A stretch of 61,916 nt of DNA from a virus. Below are positions 6,531 through 15,039 of the stretch, piece after piece. The notes below the pieces were generated by a model. That model had not been told where the DNA came from and made no database searches. It saw only the letters and a program-made list of their open reading frames with translations. A program made the translations under genes and the position numbers. The first letter of the stretch is position 1; each line of letters starts with the position of its first letter. The DNA lies in the IMG/VR virus record IMGVR_UViG_3300043639_000021, positions 1 through 61,916 of that record; one strand, written 5' to 3'.

Positions 6531-9310
6531 ACCAGATACCCCTTGGCCTGTGCCACCAGTAGATCATCCGTCAAGTCCAGCCCCCACGTGCCCACCGCAT
6601 CCCCGAAGAGCCATTCCCCGATGGTCACCCCCTCGTAGGTGAAAGGAAGCTCCACAAGGGCCGACAGGGCGTCCACCGACCGGTCTTGGAGCAGATGTTC
6701 CACCAACAGACGGTCCCCCGGCTGAAGGGACGCCAGCATCGGCTCGGCAATGGTCAGCGCATGGGTGCGGAGGCTGTCCCACTCCAATTCATCGGGGAGA
6801 AATCCCAGACGGGCGTAGTAGGCCGCATTGCCTGCGACTCCTACGGCGACTTCCGTCGCGGTGGACTTGAGCCCCATGTCAATCAGGGCGCTGAACATCT
6901 GCTTCATGAACGCCAGTTCCCCTTTGGGGTTCCCGGCCTCCAGATCCGCACGGGTCAGGTAGTAGGTGCCGGTGAAGGGGTCCAACAGGGCTCCCAGCTT
7001 GAACTCGATGCCCTGCGGGCTCGATCCTCGGACGTTGAACCCGATGTTGCCAGATTCCTCAAAGCGGATCGGATTAGCCCCAACGCCTTGGCCCTTGGTC
7101 ATCACCTCCTGTGGGGGAAGCCCGGAGAACTTCGACAGCAACTCCACGGGCGTCATGCCGACGTGCTCGTTCCACTGGTCCACCTGTTCGGGGGTGGCGT
7201 CGATGCCCAGTTCCTTCAGATCATCAGCCGTCACCGCATGGAAGGCTTCGGCCTCAGCGGGAACGGTAGGCGTCACCTCCGTGCTCTCCCCAGCGGAGAA
7301 TTGAATCGCTCGGAGGATGGTGCGGCAGTGTGGATGGTACGGGGGGATGTGGAGCCCACGCTCCGTCAATTCCTCGGCACTCATCTGGGCAAACTCTGCC
7401 AGCGCGGCCTTCGTCTGCTTGGGCCATGGCTGCACCACCCGTAGGTCGTTCGGATCCTGTACTTCCAAGACCTCGATGACCTTCCGGCGGGCATCTGGGA
7501 CGTTGAACACCTTGCCGTTGATCAGGCGACAGAATCGACTCGTGCGCCCGTCAAGGATGGCGGTGAGGCGATACCGGGCCATGCCCAGCACTTCGGCCTC
7601 GGCAGTGAACCCCCACGTCGCCAGTCGGCTGCTGTTCAGGCTGGCGATCATCCGGAGGGATTCATCCCCCTGCTTGTCGAAAGACACGAACGGAGTGACA
7701 TATCGCCCGGATACCGGATCTTTCTTCTGCACCGCCGTCCCGAGATGCACAATCTCCTGCCGGTGGTCCTTGTGGCTAATGATGATAGCCGACACCACGA
7801 AAGAACCATCCACGTACAGGTCCGCATACGGTTCGGCCTTCTCCGGTTTACAGTACGCCAAGGTACAGTGGGGTTTGTAAACCGGGAACGACTTCTCCTT
7901 GAAGTCTGCGTGCTTGCCGATCTCTTTCTCGATCTGGCGTAGCTCGGGACTGGCAATCAGGGCCACGACGGGCACGGCTCCGTCACTGTGCTCACTGGCT
8001 GGGAATAGCTCCACCCGGAGGACACGGGCTTCGAAGGGTGCAAGGGTGGAGAGGTAGGCCCGCAGGCCATCGAGATCGTCGTTCTCCAAGCCGTAGCGGA
8101 CGGTCACATGATTAGGGTCTACGTCCTTGCCATCAGCCATGCAGTCCGCATCGGCTATGGTGGCACGGGCAGCATTCAGGGAGGCGGCGGCGGAACTGGC
8201 TGGGTCAATCTGAATCTGGGTGTTGCCGTACGAGTGCTCGGACTTCTGCGCGTGCTTCTCCTTGAACTTCCGGATGGCTGGTCCGTAGTCCGGAGTATCC
8301 AGCAACGCATCGTGCTCACCGGCTAGAATCTCCGCCTGTAATTGGGCATTCGACGCTTTGGCGATATACCGATACTTCTCATGCCACGGACGGGAGGTAG
8401 TGACGAACCGGCTCGGAGGGATCTCCTGCACATTGGACATGTAATCATGATCGCCACGGTTGAACTCCGCAATCCGTGCAAGAGCGTCTGGGCTGGTCTT
8501 GTCCTCCCGGCTGAACAACGGCCCTCGCCCGGAGATTTCATCTGGATCGAGAAAGACCTCGACATAATCCTTGAAATCGTGCGGCTTCGCCGTGGAGAAC
8601 CAGATAGCGTTCGGCTCTCCGTACCCGGCCCCCTTGGCTTTGGTGATAGACAACCCCTCCTTCTCGACGGCATCCATGTCCCCGGTGTAGTGGTAGCCGC
8701 GAATCTTGCCCGGTGGAATGGGGGTGGTACCGGGTTCAGCGGGTACATCAGAGAACTGACCGTGCGTGTCACGGGGATGCTGGCTCTCATCCCACGCCAG
8801 TTTCACCGCTGCGAGATAGCCGTGCTTCTTGGCATTCTTGACGGATTCTGGATCCATCGACACGGGGATCGACGTGAGCCCCTGATCCCGCAACCACGCA
8901 TACCGGTGTCGCCCGTTGGTGAACCCAACCTTGCCGTCCTCATTCACCGTGACTTCAGACGCCTCCATGGAGTCGTTCTCAGCAATGAATTCTCCGAAGG
9001 CAGGGTAGCGGTCATGGATGGCATTGGGACCACCCCCTACACCAAGATAGAACCCGGTTTCCCGCTGGAAGGCGGTATCAAACGCGACGACATTGAGGGG
9101 GACGAGCTTATCCCCGGCGCGAACGGCTCTCAGTGGCTTGACCACCTCAATTCGCCGCTCACCGACCGTGATGAAAGCTTTCTCAAGGAATCGGCCTTTG
9201 GCATCCCGTCGATGCTCCGACTCCTCCCACGCCAGCTTATGCTCGACACGTATCCGCGTGACTCGCTTGATCCAATCCGAATTCTCGGGGCGCTCGTCAA
9301 GATTGATCAC
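6527..9310 (-). CDS. Mu F-type minor head protein fused to ParB-, ART-, 2H- and GNAT-like domains
   Basis: This 927-residue protein is a chain of modules. A tag motif (WEESEHRRDAKGRF) is near residue 29. A ParB-like segment (VGFTNGRHRYAWL) is near 133. A second tag (WDESQHPRDTHGQF) is near 172. An ART-like start (YHYTG...IWFSTAKP) is near 205. Two HxT motifs of a 2H phosphodiesterase, HVTVRYG near 400 and HCTLAYC near 480, follow. The Mu F signature is RYRLTAILDGRTSRFC with GLHIPPYHPHCRTIL near 655. The C-terminus has GNAAYYARLGFLP near 832, resembling GNAT motif B. Mu F-type proteins sit at the portal inside heads, so this is probably a virion protein carrying enzymatic cargo. The Mu F and 2H calls are firm; ART and GNAT are weaker. 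Confidence 0.75.
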   Translation of the reverse strand: MINLDERPENSDWIKRVTRIRVEHKLAWEESEHRRDAKGRFLEKAFITVGERRIEVVKPLRAVRAGDKLVPLNVVAFDTAFQRETGFYLGVGGGPNAIHDRYPAFGEFIAENDSMEASEVTVNEDGKVGFTNGRHRYAWLRDQGLTSIPVSMDPESVKNAKKHGYLAAVKLAWDESQHPRDTHGQFSDVPAEPGTTPIPPGKIRGYHYTGDMDAVEKEGLSITKAKGAGYGEPNAIWFSTAKPHDFKDYVEVFLDPDEISGRGPLFSREDKTSPDALARIAEFNRGDHDYMSNVQEIPPSRFVTTSRPWHEKYRYIAKASNAQLQAEILAGEHDALLDTPDYGPAIRKFKEKHAQKSEHSYGNTQIQIDPASSAAASLNAARATIADADCMADGKDVDPNHVTVRYGLENDDLDGLRAYLSTLAPFEARVLRVELFPASEHSDGAVPVVALIASPELRQIEKEIGKHADFKEKSFPVYKPHCTLAYCKPEKAEPYADLYVDGSFVVSAIIISHKDHRQEIVHLGTAVQKKDPVSGRYVTPFVSFDKQGDESLRMIASLNSSRLATWGFTAEAEVLGMARYRLTAILDGRTSRFCRLINGKVFNVPDARRKVIEVLEVQDPNDLRVVQPWPKQTKAALAEFAQMSAEELTERGLHIPPYHPHCRTILRAIQFSAGESTEVTPTVPAEAEAFHAVTADDLKELGIDATPEQVDQWNEHVGMTPVELLSKFSGLPPQEVMTKGQGVGANPIRFEESGNIGFNVRGSSPQGIEFKLGALLDPFTGTYYLTRADLEAGNPKGELAFMKQMFSALIDMGLKSTATEVAVGVAGNAAYYARLGFLPDELEWDSLRTHALTIAEPMLASLQPGDRLLVEHLLQDRSVDALSALVELPFTYEGVTIGEWLFGDAVGTWGLDLTDDLLVAQAKGYLV

Positions 9311-10251
9311 GCCAGTAGCTCCTGAATCTTCCGCTTCGCGGTATGCTCACGGCTGGCGTCAAACACCCACGCCTGCCGGGGCTTCCCCAGCATGATTAGT
9401 TCCCGCTCGTGCAGCGCCCCTCGCCCGGTCAGTGCCGTACTCAGGATCTCCGACACCGGCACACGGGTAGTAATCACAGACGGCTCGGGGGTGTCATATG
9501 TATCTTCGCCGGGGATCTGGTCAAACGACTGATTGGACGTGAATTGAAACGCCACGTCCTCATCCGATGTCCACGACGACGCAGGCTGCATCGTCACCGT
9601 GCCCACCCCTAAGCCTAGCTCCCCACGGCCCTGTAGCCCGCCGTGTCCACGCAGCACGGACACGTGCGTAATCCCTTGCTTCGCGAACCACGCTTGCGTA
9701 TTTTCATACTCGGCTCGGACAAACGCCATTGCTCGTGATCGCTCGGGCTCTTTAAGCGTGGGATGGAATCTCAGGTGATCCGTAGCGGCATCCAACCCAA
9801 ATTCCAATCGAACCGCCTCCTGCATCTTGACGGCATCCACACTGTTCGCCGCCGTATCCGCCCACAGATCAATCTTCTCTTGAATCCACCCGGCTATCTT
9901 CGGCCCCGTCATACCAGCAAAGGCCGGGTGTTTCAACAGGCGCTCCGTCAACTCCATTTGAACCCGACGTTTCACGACGCCCCGTACCTCAGATGCCCGC
10001 AACGGATCGAACCCCGGAAAGCTGTCTCGTATGGCTCCCTCCACCTGTTTAGGAGCCACCAGCCGCGTGTGATCCTGAAACGCCCGCTGCATTTGATCGA
10101 CTTCAGCCTGCCGGGGATGGTAGGACGACACCCAGCGCCCCCCACCAGAAGTGCCCTCAGGATTCCGTGGCTGATTGGGATCGAACTTCTGTACTGGCCC
10201 GTAGAGGGGGACCAGAAATTCCCGGTCGTCAATGAGCAGTTCAGGAGTCAT
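9307..10251 (-). CDS. Tagged ADP-ribosyltransferase, R-S-E type
   Basis: An N-terminal tag motif (VQKFDPNQPRN...GGGRW) is followed by a helical region. The catalytic half shows the R-S-E layout: VSVLRGHGG (Arg), SSWTSDEDVAFQF (Ser-Thr-Ser-like strand and helix) and ALHERELIML, where E-R-E supplies the ExE pair typical of arginine-modifying ARTs. It would transfer ADP-ribose from NAD to a target, perhaps a host protein after injection. ATGA overlap with the Mu F fusion gene implies coupling. I chose ATG 10251; a GTG at 10278 behind AGAGG is an alternative start adding nine residues. Confidence 0.72.
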   Translation of the reverse strand: MTPELLIDDREFLVPLYGPVQKFDPNQPRNPEGTSGGGRWVSSYHPRQAEVDQMQRAFQDHTRLVAPKQVEGAIRDSFPGFDPLRASEVRGVVKRRVQMELTERLLKHPAFAGMTGPKIAGWIQEKIDLWADTAANSVDAVKMQEAVRLEFGLDAATDHLRFHPTLKEPERSRAMAFVRAEYENTQAWFAKQGITHVSVLRGHGGLQGRGELGLGVGTVTMQPASSWTSDEDVAFQFTSNQSFDQIPGEDTYDTPEPSVITTRVPVSEILSTALTGRGALHERELIMLGKPRQAWVFDASREHTAKRKIQELLA

Positions 10252-10864
10252 GGGGTTCAAAGGTATAGGTGAAGCCACCGAGTTGCCTCTGCAACCGGGA
10301 GTACAGCAACTTGTGGTGCATCGCGTTCGCTTCGGCTATCGAAATGTCAGAGTGAACAATTCGCTGCTCCAAGTCGGCTTTCACCGCTTCGTGCATCGCC
10401 CGCACGGCTTGATAGAAATTCGGGGGCCACGTCGCACCCGTGCGTCGAATGCTGTGCGTACCGGTAGCAATCACCGCCCGCACTTCCAACACATTCCGTT
10501 TCGCGGCGGTAAACGCATCCTGCTGACTCGGACCCATCCCTGAGGGATGATTGTGCGTCAACACCGCCCCCGTAAGATCGGCATCCGTGGCGTTCCCCAA
10601 CTGCACCGCATGAGGATCGTCATTCCCCAGCACCTTGAAGGGCTTGCCATCCCGAATCAGGAAGACATGCTCATTCATCTCGTGACGAATGCGATGCTCC
10701 GCTGCCGCCAGCGTAGGTGGCAGGGGCTCCGCCCGCATCTCCGCTGCCGTCGTCTGTCCTCCCACCCCAGCCCAGCGCCCATCGTCATCACGGGGCTGGT
10801 TCGGGTTGAACTTCAGCACCGGAATTGCACTTGATTGCACGGGGCGTAGCTGGAGGTAGAGCAT
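10241..10864 (-). CDS. Tagged RadC/JAMM-like metalloprotein
   Basis: This 207-residue protein has the tag motif (VLKFNPNQPRDDDGRW) near residue 16 and then a JAMM zinc signature, THNHPSGMGPSQQD, near residues 102-115 (HxH, S, D), as in RadC-type proteins and MPN+ isopeptidases. An upstream glutamate in HEMNEHVFLIRDG may complete the site. Such domains bind one zinc and can cleave peptide or isopeptide bonds; the RadC branch has no settled activity. A perfect copy of the palindrome falls at codons 9-13, directly before the tag. The gene starts 2 bases after its upstream neighbour. Confidence 0.7.
   Translation of the reverse strand: MLYLQLRPVQSSAIPVLKFNPNQPRDDDGRWAGVGGQTTAAEMRAEPLPPTLAAAEHRIRHEMNEHVFLIRDGKPFKVLGNDDPHAVQLGNATDADLTGAVLTHNHPSGMGPSQQDAFTAAKRNVLEVRAVIATGTHSIRRTGATWPPNFYQAVRAMHEAVKADLEQRIVHSDISIAEANAMHHKLLYSRLQRQLGGFTYTFEPHDS
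10826..10839. repeat. Palindrome TGCACTTGATTGCA
   Basis: 14/14 match, at codons 9-13 of the RadC-like gene, about 7 bases before its tag. Confidence 0.8.
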
Positions 10865-10866
10865 GG

Positions 10867-11097
10867 TCAGTCGGAGATGAACTTCGCCCGGTAGTAGGAA
10901 CCGGAGAACTCGATTTCCAACGACTTCAAGAACTCCGCGTCATCGGTCTTGCGCCCGCGTTGCATCTCGATATCTCGTAGAATCGGCGGCGGTACCGGTT
11001 CGTTGGTCTGAATCTGCACCCCCCCGTTCTCGGCCCGGATGGTACACATCACCCGTGCCCCCTGATTCCCCGTCATGGCCCACAATTCCACGTGCAT
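10867..11097 (-). CDS. Small conserved-looking hypothetical protein
   Basis: I take the start at ATG 11097 because GGAGGTGTGTG stands directly before it and a promoter (11115-11143) lies just upstream; longer forms would run into the leader. The 76-residue product starts MHVELWAMTGNQGARVMCTI and has no tag motif and no known domain. It is the first gene behind an internal promoter of the head operon, so it could mark the start of a sub-transcript covering 10867 and leftwards. Confidence 0.6.
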   Translation of the reverse strand: MHVELWAMTGNQGARVMCTIRAENGGVQIQTNEPVPPPILRDIEMQRGRKTDDAEFLKSLEIEFSGSYYRAKFISD

Positions 11098-11114
11098 CAC
11101 ACACCTCCAGTCAC

Positions 11115-11143
11115 AGTGTATCACTAGGATGACAGTTTGTCAA
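11115..11143 (-). promoter_or_regulatory. Sigma70-like promoter inside the head operon
   Basis: On the minus strand TTGACA (11138-11143), a 17-base spacer and TACACT (11115-11120) lie between the kinase-like gene and the small gene starting at 11097. The match to consensus is strong. Confidence 0.75.
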
Positions 11144-12871
11144 TCACCATGACATGAGTTGCTGATCGTTCCACAGATCGACCAGTCCTTCGGGGGTTTG
11201 CAGGGCGGTTTTGATGTTGTCCACCCGCCCCAAGAAAGCGGCACGTTCCTTGGCGTTCATGTTCGGGTGGCGATCCACCAGTGCCTGCCAATCGGTCTTC
11301 GATACCGCCCCCTGAAGCGTCTGACGTAAATCTTCGGAGATTTCCGAGTTGTTGCTTTTCCACTCTCCGACCACGCCGGATCGAAACTGAAACGAATCCG
11401 GCTCCCGAGACGCGGGCATGCTGTAGCCGTTGTCGATGGCCACGAGCTTCCCATTCTCGTAGAGGATGTTCTGGCTGTGTCGATCCATCGTGCCGATCAC
11501 GTAGTCCAGCACCGCCAGCTTGGCCTTCTCGTCATCGCTCGTAGTTCCCCAGCTTTCCGCGTTTCCACGGAACTGCTGAATGGATCCCCCCTCGGGGTGT
11601 GGGGCGTCTGCATTCCCCTCTCCACCCCTTCCGCCGCTCCCAAATCCTTGGCTCCGCCGCCAATCCGTGAAGGACGGGAACTGCTCGTCCATCAACCGGT
11701 TCTCGGTGTCGGAGTGGTCCTGTATCCACTCATCGCGATCCAGATGCTCAAACGCCTCTGTGCGGGTGGGATCTTCCAGTTCTCGGTAGCCTTCCTCCAG
11801 CCGCTTCCGGAGCAGTTCTCGGACGCGATCTTCCTCATACGTCCGCAACGACCGGCCTGCGTCGATACCCGCCCCGTCGATGACCTCTAGCAAGGGGAGC
11901 GGCCCGACGTCTCGGCGCTCAAACCCCTCAGCCGATCCCAGCGGCAAGGCCGCATGTTCACGCAGCGCAGACGGAGAACCATGGGTGTGGTCACTGGGAT
12001 AGGCTTTCTTCTCGTCCTCCCAGATTTCACGAATTTCCTCGGCCCGGTTCTCAATGTCATCGGCGTGTTCCTTCTGCGCTTCTTCGAACTTCTCGTTCAT
12101 CGCCTCCGCGACGTTCTCGTAGGCTTGATCCTGCCCGCGTTCCTTGTAGCTCTCGTAGCGGCTCCGTAATTCATCGGAGTCGTAGCCCCCGCCGCCTTCA
12201 CCACCCACTTCACTGAGATCCACATCATCCACTCGTTCTCGGAGCACCGTGGCAGGCACCAACCCGAGATTCAGTGCAGAATCGACCTCGTAGGCGAAGG
12301 CTTCCCGTTCTGCGAGAGAAAAGTCTTTGTTCTTGAGGAACCGATTGATGTCCCCATTGGTAAAGCTCATATCCCATGCTTCACCCACCTCGGGTTTGTA
12401 AAAGCCCTTGGTGCCATCTTCGAACGTCACTTTAAAGGCGGCATTTGAACCGCCTCCATAGTTATCACTGTCCGTGATCTCCCCGTTCGCCAGCGTCTCC
12501 AGCACCTCCGCTTGCGCGGCAGACGCCTTGGCATGCGCCTCTGCGGCCTCTGTGGCCTTCGCCTGCGCCACGAGAGCTTGTACTCCGGTGGTTCCTCGGG
12601 GATTGTTTTCAAACCCTGTCCCACTGGGGCCATTCATGATGTCCGCATACCCGGCGTTCCCCTGTTGACGGGACATACCCTTGGGAGTCGAGAAGTCTCC
12701 CGGCATGCTCCCCGTCCCGGCGCTCACTCCCTTGACCCACCGTCCACCAGTCGGTGTGCCTTTCTGGCCACGAGGCTGATTGCGATCCCACTTCAGTACA
12801 TCCGGAAACGTGGGCTCCATCTTGAGGATGCGCCGAATCTCTGCAATCAAGTGCCGGGTGACGGTGATCAT
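11144..12871 (-). CDS. Tagged atypical protein/lipid kinase-like protein (PI3K/HipA-type fold)
   Basis: This 575-residue protein has the tag (VLKWDRNQPRG...GGRW) near residue 25. A kinase-like domain follows: GGSNAAFKVTFEDGTKGFYK resembles a glycine-rich loop plus ATP-binding lysine, EREAFAYEVDSALNLGLVP matches the helix after it, and DYVIGTMDRHSQNIL with VAIDNGYSMP near 455-478 matches the DRH/N catalytic and metal-binding DxG elements of PI3/4-kinase and HipA-related folds. A charged coiled coil is inserted between the lobes. The substrate is unknown. Its neighbours are tagged head-locus proteins, so delivery in the virion is plausible. Confidence 0.65.
   Translation of the reverse strand: MITVTRHLIAEIRRILKMEPTFPDVLKWDRNQPRGQKGTPTGGRWVKGVSAGTGSMPGDFSTPKGMSRQQGNAGYADIMNGPSGTGFENNPRGTTGVQALVAQAKATEAAEAHAKASAAQAEVLETLANGEITDSDNYGGGSNAAFKVTFEDGTKGFYKPEVGEAWDMSFTNGDINRFLKNKDFSLAEREAFAYEVDSALNLGLVPATVLRERVDDVDLSEVGGEGGGGYDSDELRSRYESYKERGQDQAYENVAEAMNEKFEEAQKEHADDIENRAEEIREIWEDEKKAYPSDHTHGSPSALREHAALPLGSAEGFERRDVGPLPLLEVIDGAGIDAGRSLRTYEEDRVRELLRKRLEEGYRELEDPTRTEAFEHLDRDEWIQDHSDTENRLMDEQFPSFTDWRRSQGFGSGGRGGEGNADAPHPEGGSIQQFRGNAESWGTTSDDEKAKLAVLDYVIGTMDRHSQNILYENGKLVAIDNGYSMPASREPDSFQFRSGVVGEWKSNNSEISEDLRQTLQGAVSKTDWQALVDRHPNMNAKERAAFLGRVDNIKTALQTPEGLVDLWNDQQLMSW
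12842..12855. repeat. Palindrome, 13/14 match
   Basis: Inside the kinase-like gene start, about 43 bases before its tag. Confidence 0.65.
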
Positions 12872-12873
12872 CC

Positions 12874-15039
12874 TTAGCTCACTTTCGACCAGTCTACGGT
12901 GCTCATCCAGTGGGGCTTGCCACGGTCCTCGGCTTGGAGATCGATCACCAGCGTCTGGGACTCGGCCTTCTTCACCGGTTGTACGATGGGCACCTCATCG
13001 AAGGATGGGGCTCGGTTGCGCCACGCATCCCACAACCACTTGTCTTTGGTACCCACAATGACCACCTCGTGCTCGGAAGTATTATTCGCCCCGTAGATCG
13101 GCAGTGAAAGCACCGACGTAGGAGGCGTCTCGATGCGAAGGACGACTCGGATGGGATCCGGAGGCAGATTGCCGACACCACCCCACTCGTTCGCCACATC
13201 ACGAGTGCCGGTCGTAGACGCGGCTCCAGACCGTTGCAGTTGAATATCAGGCAGTTTGATAGACAAACCCACAGAAGTATTCAAATACATCGCGATTCGC
13301 CGCTGAATCGCCACCTCATTACTCTCGTAGGGAGTCTGACCGACGTCCGTGATAGTGGTGGCCTCGACGCGCTTCTTCGGAACCACAAAATGCTGGCCGT
13401 TGAAATCAAAGGCCACATGAGGGAACGGAGAATACGTACTCGTCACCTCTTTAATATTCGTGGCTGCGGGTTCGGGTTGTCCCGTTTTATCCACGATCAA
13501 ATTCGTCGTGCCCCTCACCACGTCACCGGGCATCTGCAACCCCCGATACACGGGAACTGTCGTCTCCCCGGCCCGCTGTAACACCAGTTGGTTCACTTCC
13601 CACTGGGCACGGACGTAGGCTTGCAACGTGGCGATACCGCCATAATCCTCGGCATCCGCCGTCGCGTCCTCTACCTCTTCCTTCGTCAGCCGATGGTGAC
13701 CTCCCAGTTCCAGTGCCGCCGCCAACTGCAACGACAGAGACAACCCTTCACTAGACGAAGCAATCCACTGTCCCCAAACATCGCTAATCAATTTCTGCGA
13801 CGTGGTCGGAAGAGATGCTTGTTTTTGCCAGTACGTCGCCCACTTTTCTCCGAATTCCTTAGCCAGTTCTTCTGTCTCCGCCCCGCCTACCACACTCCCC
13901 GTATCATCCTTCACCACGAACTTGCCAGCTTTAACCAGCAACGGATGATTCGCTTCAACCGTATACGCAGGTCGTTCGACAGCATGTTCCCCCGCAAACC
14001 CCCGCTCTTTCCGCAACTCATCCGTCCGTAGTTCGGTCAGACGCTTGGCAATCGTCGCTGTGCGGGCGTAGTCATCATCCTCGTGGGTGCCTTCTTTGAT
14101 GCCTGATACCCAGTGTGTCGGCTCATGACGGCCTGCGGTCCCATAGGGATTGTCCACCCCGGAGAATTCTCCGCCTGCGATCATCTCGGGAATGACGGCG
14201 GCTCGTTGCTCGGGGGACATCCGATCCCACTGCTTCTGAACTTCCGCCGTGACCAACTCCCCCCGCTCCTCCAAATACTTGTCGGTGTTCTGAACCCGCT
14301 CGATTTCATCGTCCAGCACCCGCTTGTATTCGTGGGACCACCACCCACTCACATGGGTTTTTTCGAGGGGTGTCAACTCCGTGCCATCCGTGTGTCGCAG
14401 TGCATTGGTATCCAACACCGGCACCCCGGTATCGTCCACGCGCTTCGGGTCAGGCACGCTTAACGTCTTGAAGTCCAGTGGTTTGCCCTGCGACACGCTC
14501 TTATCGAGCGCATACCCGTCCATGGGCTTGTCACCGATTCGACCTTCTACCCAGACCTTGGTCTTCTCGGCCAGTTCGGGAGCGTGGTTCTCGATCAAAT
14601 CCCACCGGACATCCACCACCATGTCAGCGTCGATGGCCTGCACGTCCACGTTGTCGTACTGAGACTCTGCGTAGTAGGCGGCAACCTTTTGCTTGGTGCT
14701 CTCAGGAAGATCCCCCCACTCCCCTTTCACCTCCGACATATCCATCGTGTCGATGGCTTCCGGTAGGAGCCTCTCGACGGCAGCGATCCCGGCCTTGGCT
14801 TGCACCGCTAACAGAGGATCGGACGTAGGGACGCCTGAACGACCGGACTCCGTGAACCGCCCGCCCTCTCGCGTGCCTTCGGGGTTGCGGGGGTGCTCAG
14901 ACTCGTCAAAGGCGTCCTTGGCCTGCTTCGGTGGGGGATGACGTTTCTCCAGCAACACCCGGATCTTGTGGACAAGCTCCTGCCCACGGATTAAGGCGTC
15001 CTCTCGGAGTATTGTTTTCTCGATGGTGTCGTGGCTCAT
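12874..15039 (-). CDS. Tagged ADP-ribosyltransferase-like protein with E-H-E motif
   Basis: This 721-residue protein has a tag motif (FDESEHPRN...EGGRF) near residue 45, a long helical middle region, and a C-terminal R-S-E type ART layout: TTVPVYRGLQMPGD (Arg near 499), EVTSTYSPFPHVAFDF (Ser/Thr strand then helix) and NTSEHEVVIVG near 654 with an ExE pair. This predicts NAD-dependent mono-ADP-ribosylation. The ATG at 15039 overlaps the stop of the previous gene as ATGA. The helical middle may be a Mu F-like or structural segment, but no clear signature is visible there. Confidence 0.65.
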   Translation of the reverse strand: MSHDTIEKTILREDALIRGQELVHKIRVLLEKRHPPPKQAKDAFDESEHPRNPEGTREGGRFTESGRSGVPTSDPLLAVQAKAGIAAVERLLPEAIDTMDMSEVKGEWGDLPESTKQKVAAYYAESQYDNVDVQAIDADMVVDVRWDLIENHAPELAEKTKVWVEGRIGDKPMDGYALDKSVSQGKPLDFKTLSVPDPKRVDDTGVPVLDTNALRHTDGTELTPLEKTHVSGWWSHEYKRVLDDEIERVQNTDKYLEERGELVTAEVQKQWDRMSPEQRAAVIPEMIAGGEFSGVDNPYGTAGRHEPTHWVSGIKEGTHEDDDYARTATIAKRLTELRTDELRKERGFAGEHAVERPAYTVEANHPLLVKAGKFVVKDDTGSVVGGAETEELAKEFGEKWATYWQKQASLPTTSQKLISDVWGQWIASSSEGLSLSLQLAAALELGGHHRLTKEEVEDATADAEDYGGIATLQAYVRAQWEVNQLVLQRAGETTVPVYRGLQMPGDVVRGTTNLIVDKTGQPEPAATNIKEVTSTYSPFPHVAFDFNGQHFVVPKKRVEATTITDVGQTPYESNEVAIQRRIAMYLNTSVGLSIKLPDIQLQRSGAASTTGTRDVANEWGGVGNLPPDPIRVVLRIETPPTSVLSLPIYGANNTSEHEVVIVGTKDKWLWDAWRNRAPSFDEVPIVQPVKKAESQTLVIDLQAEDRGKPHWMSTVDWSKVS

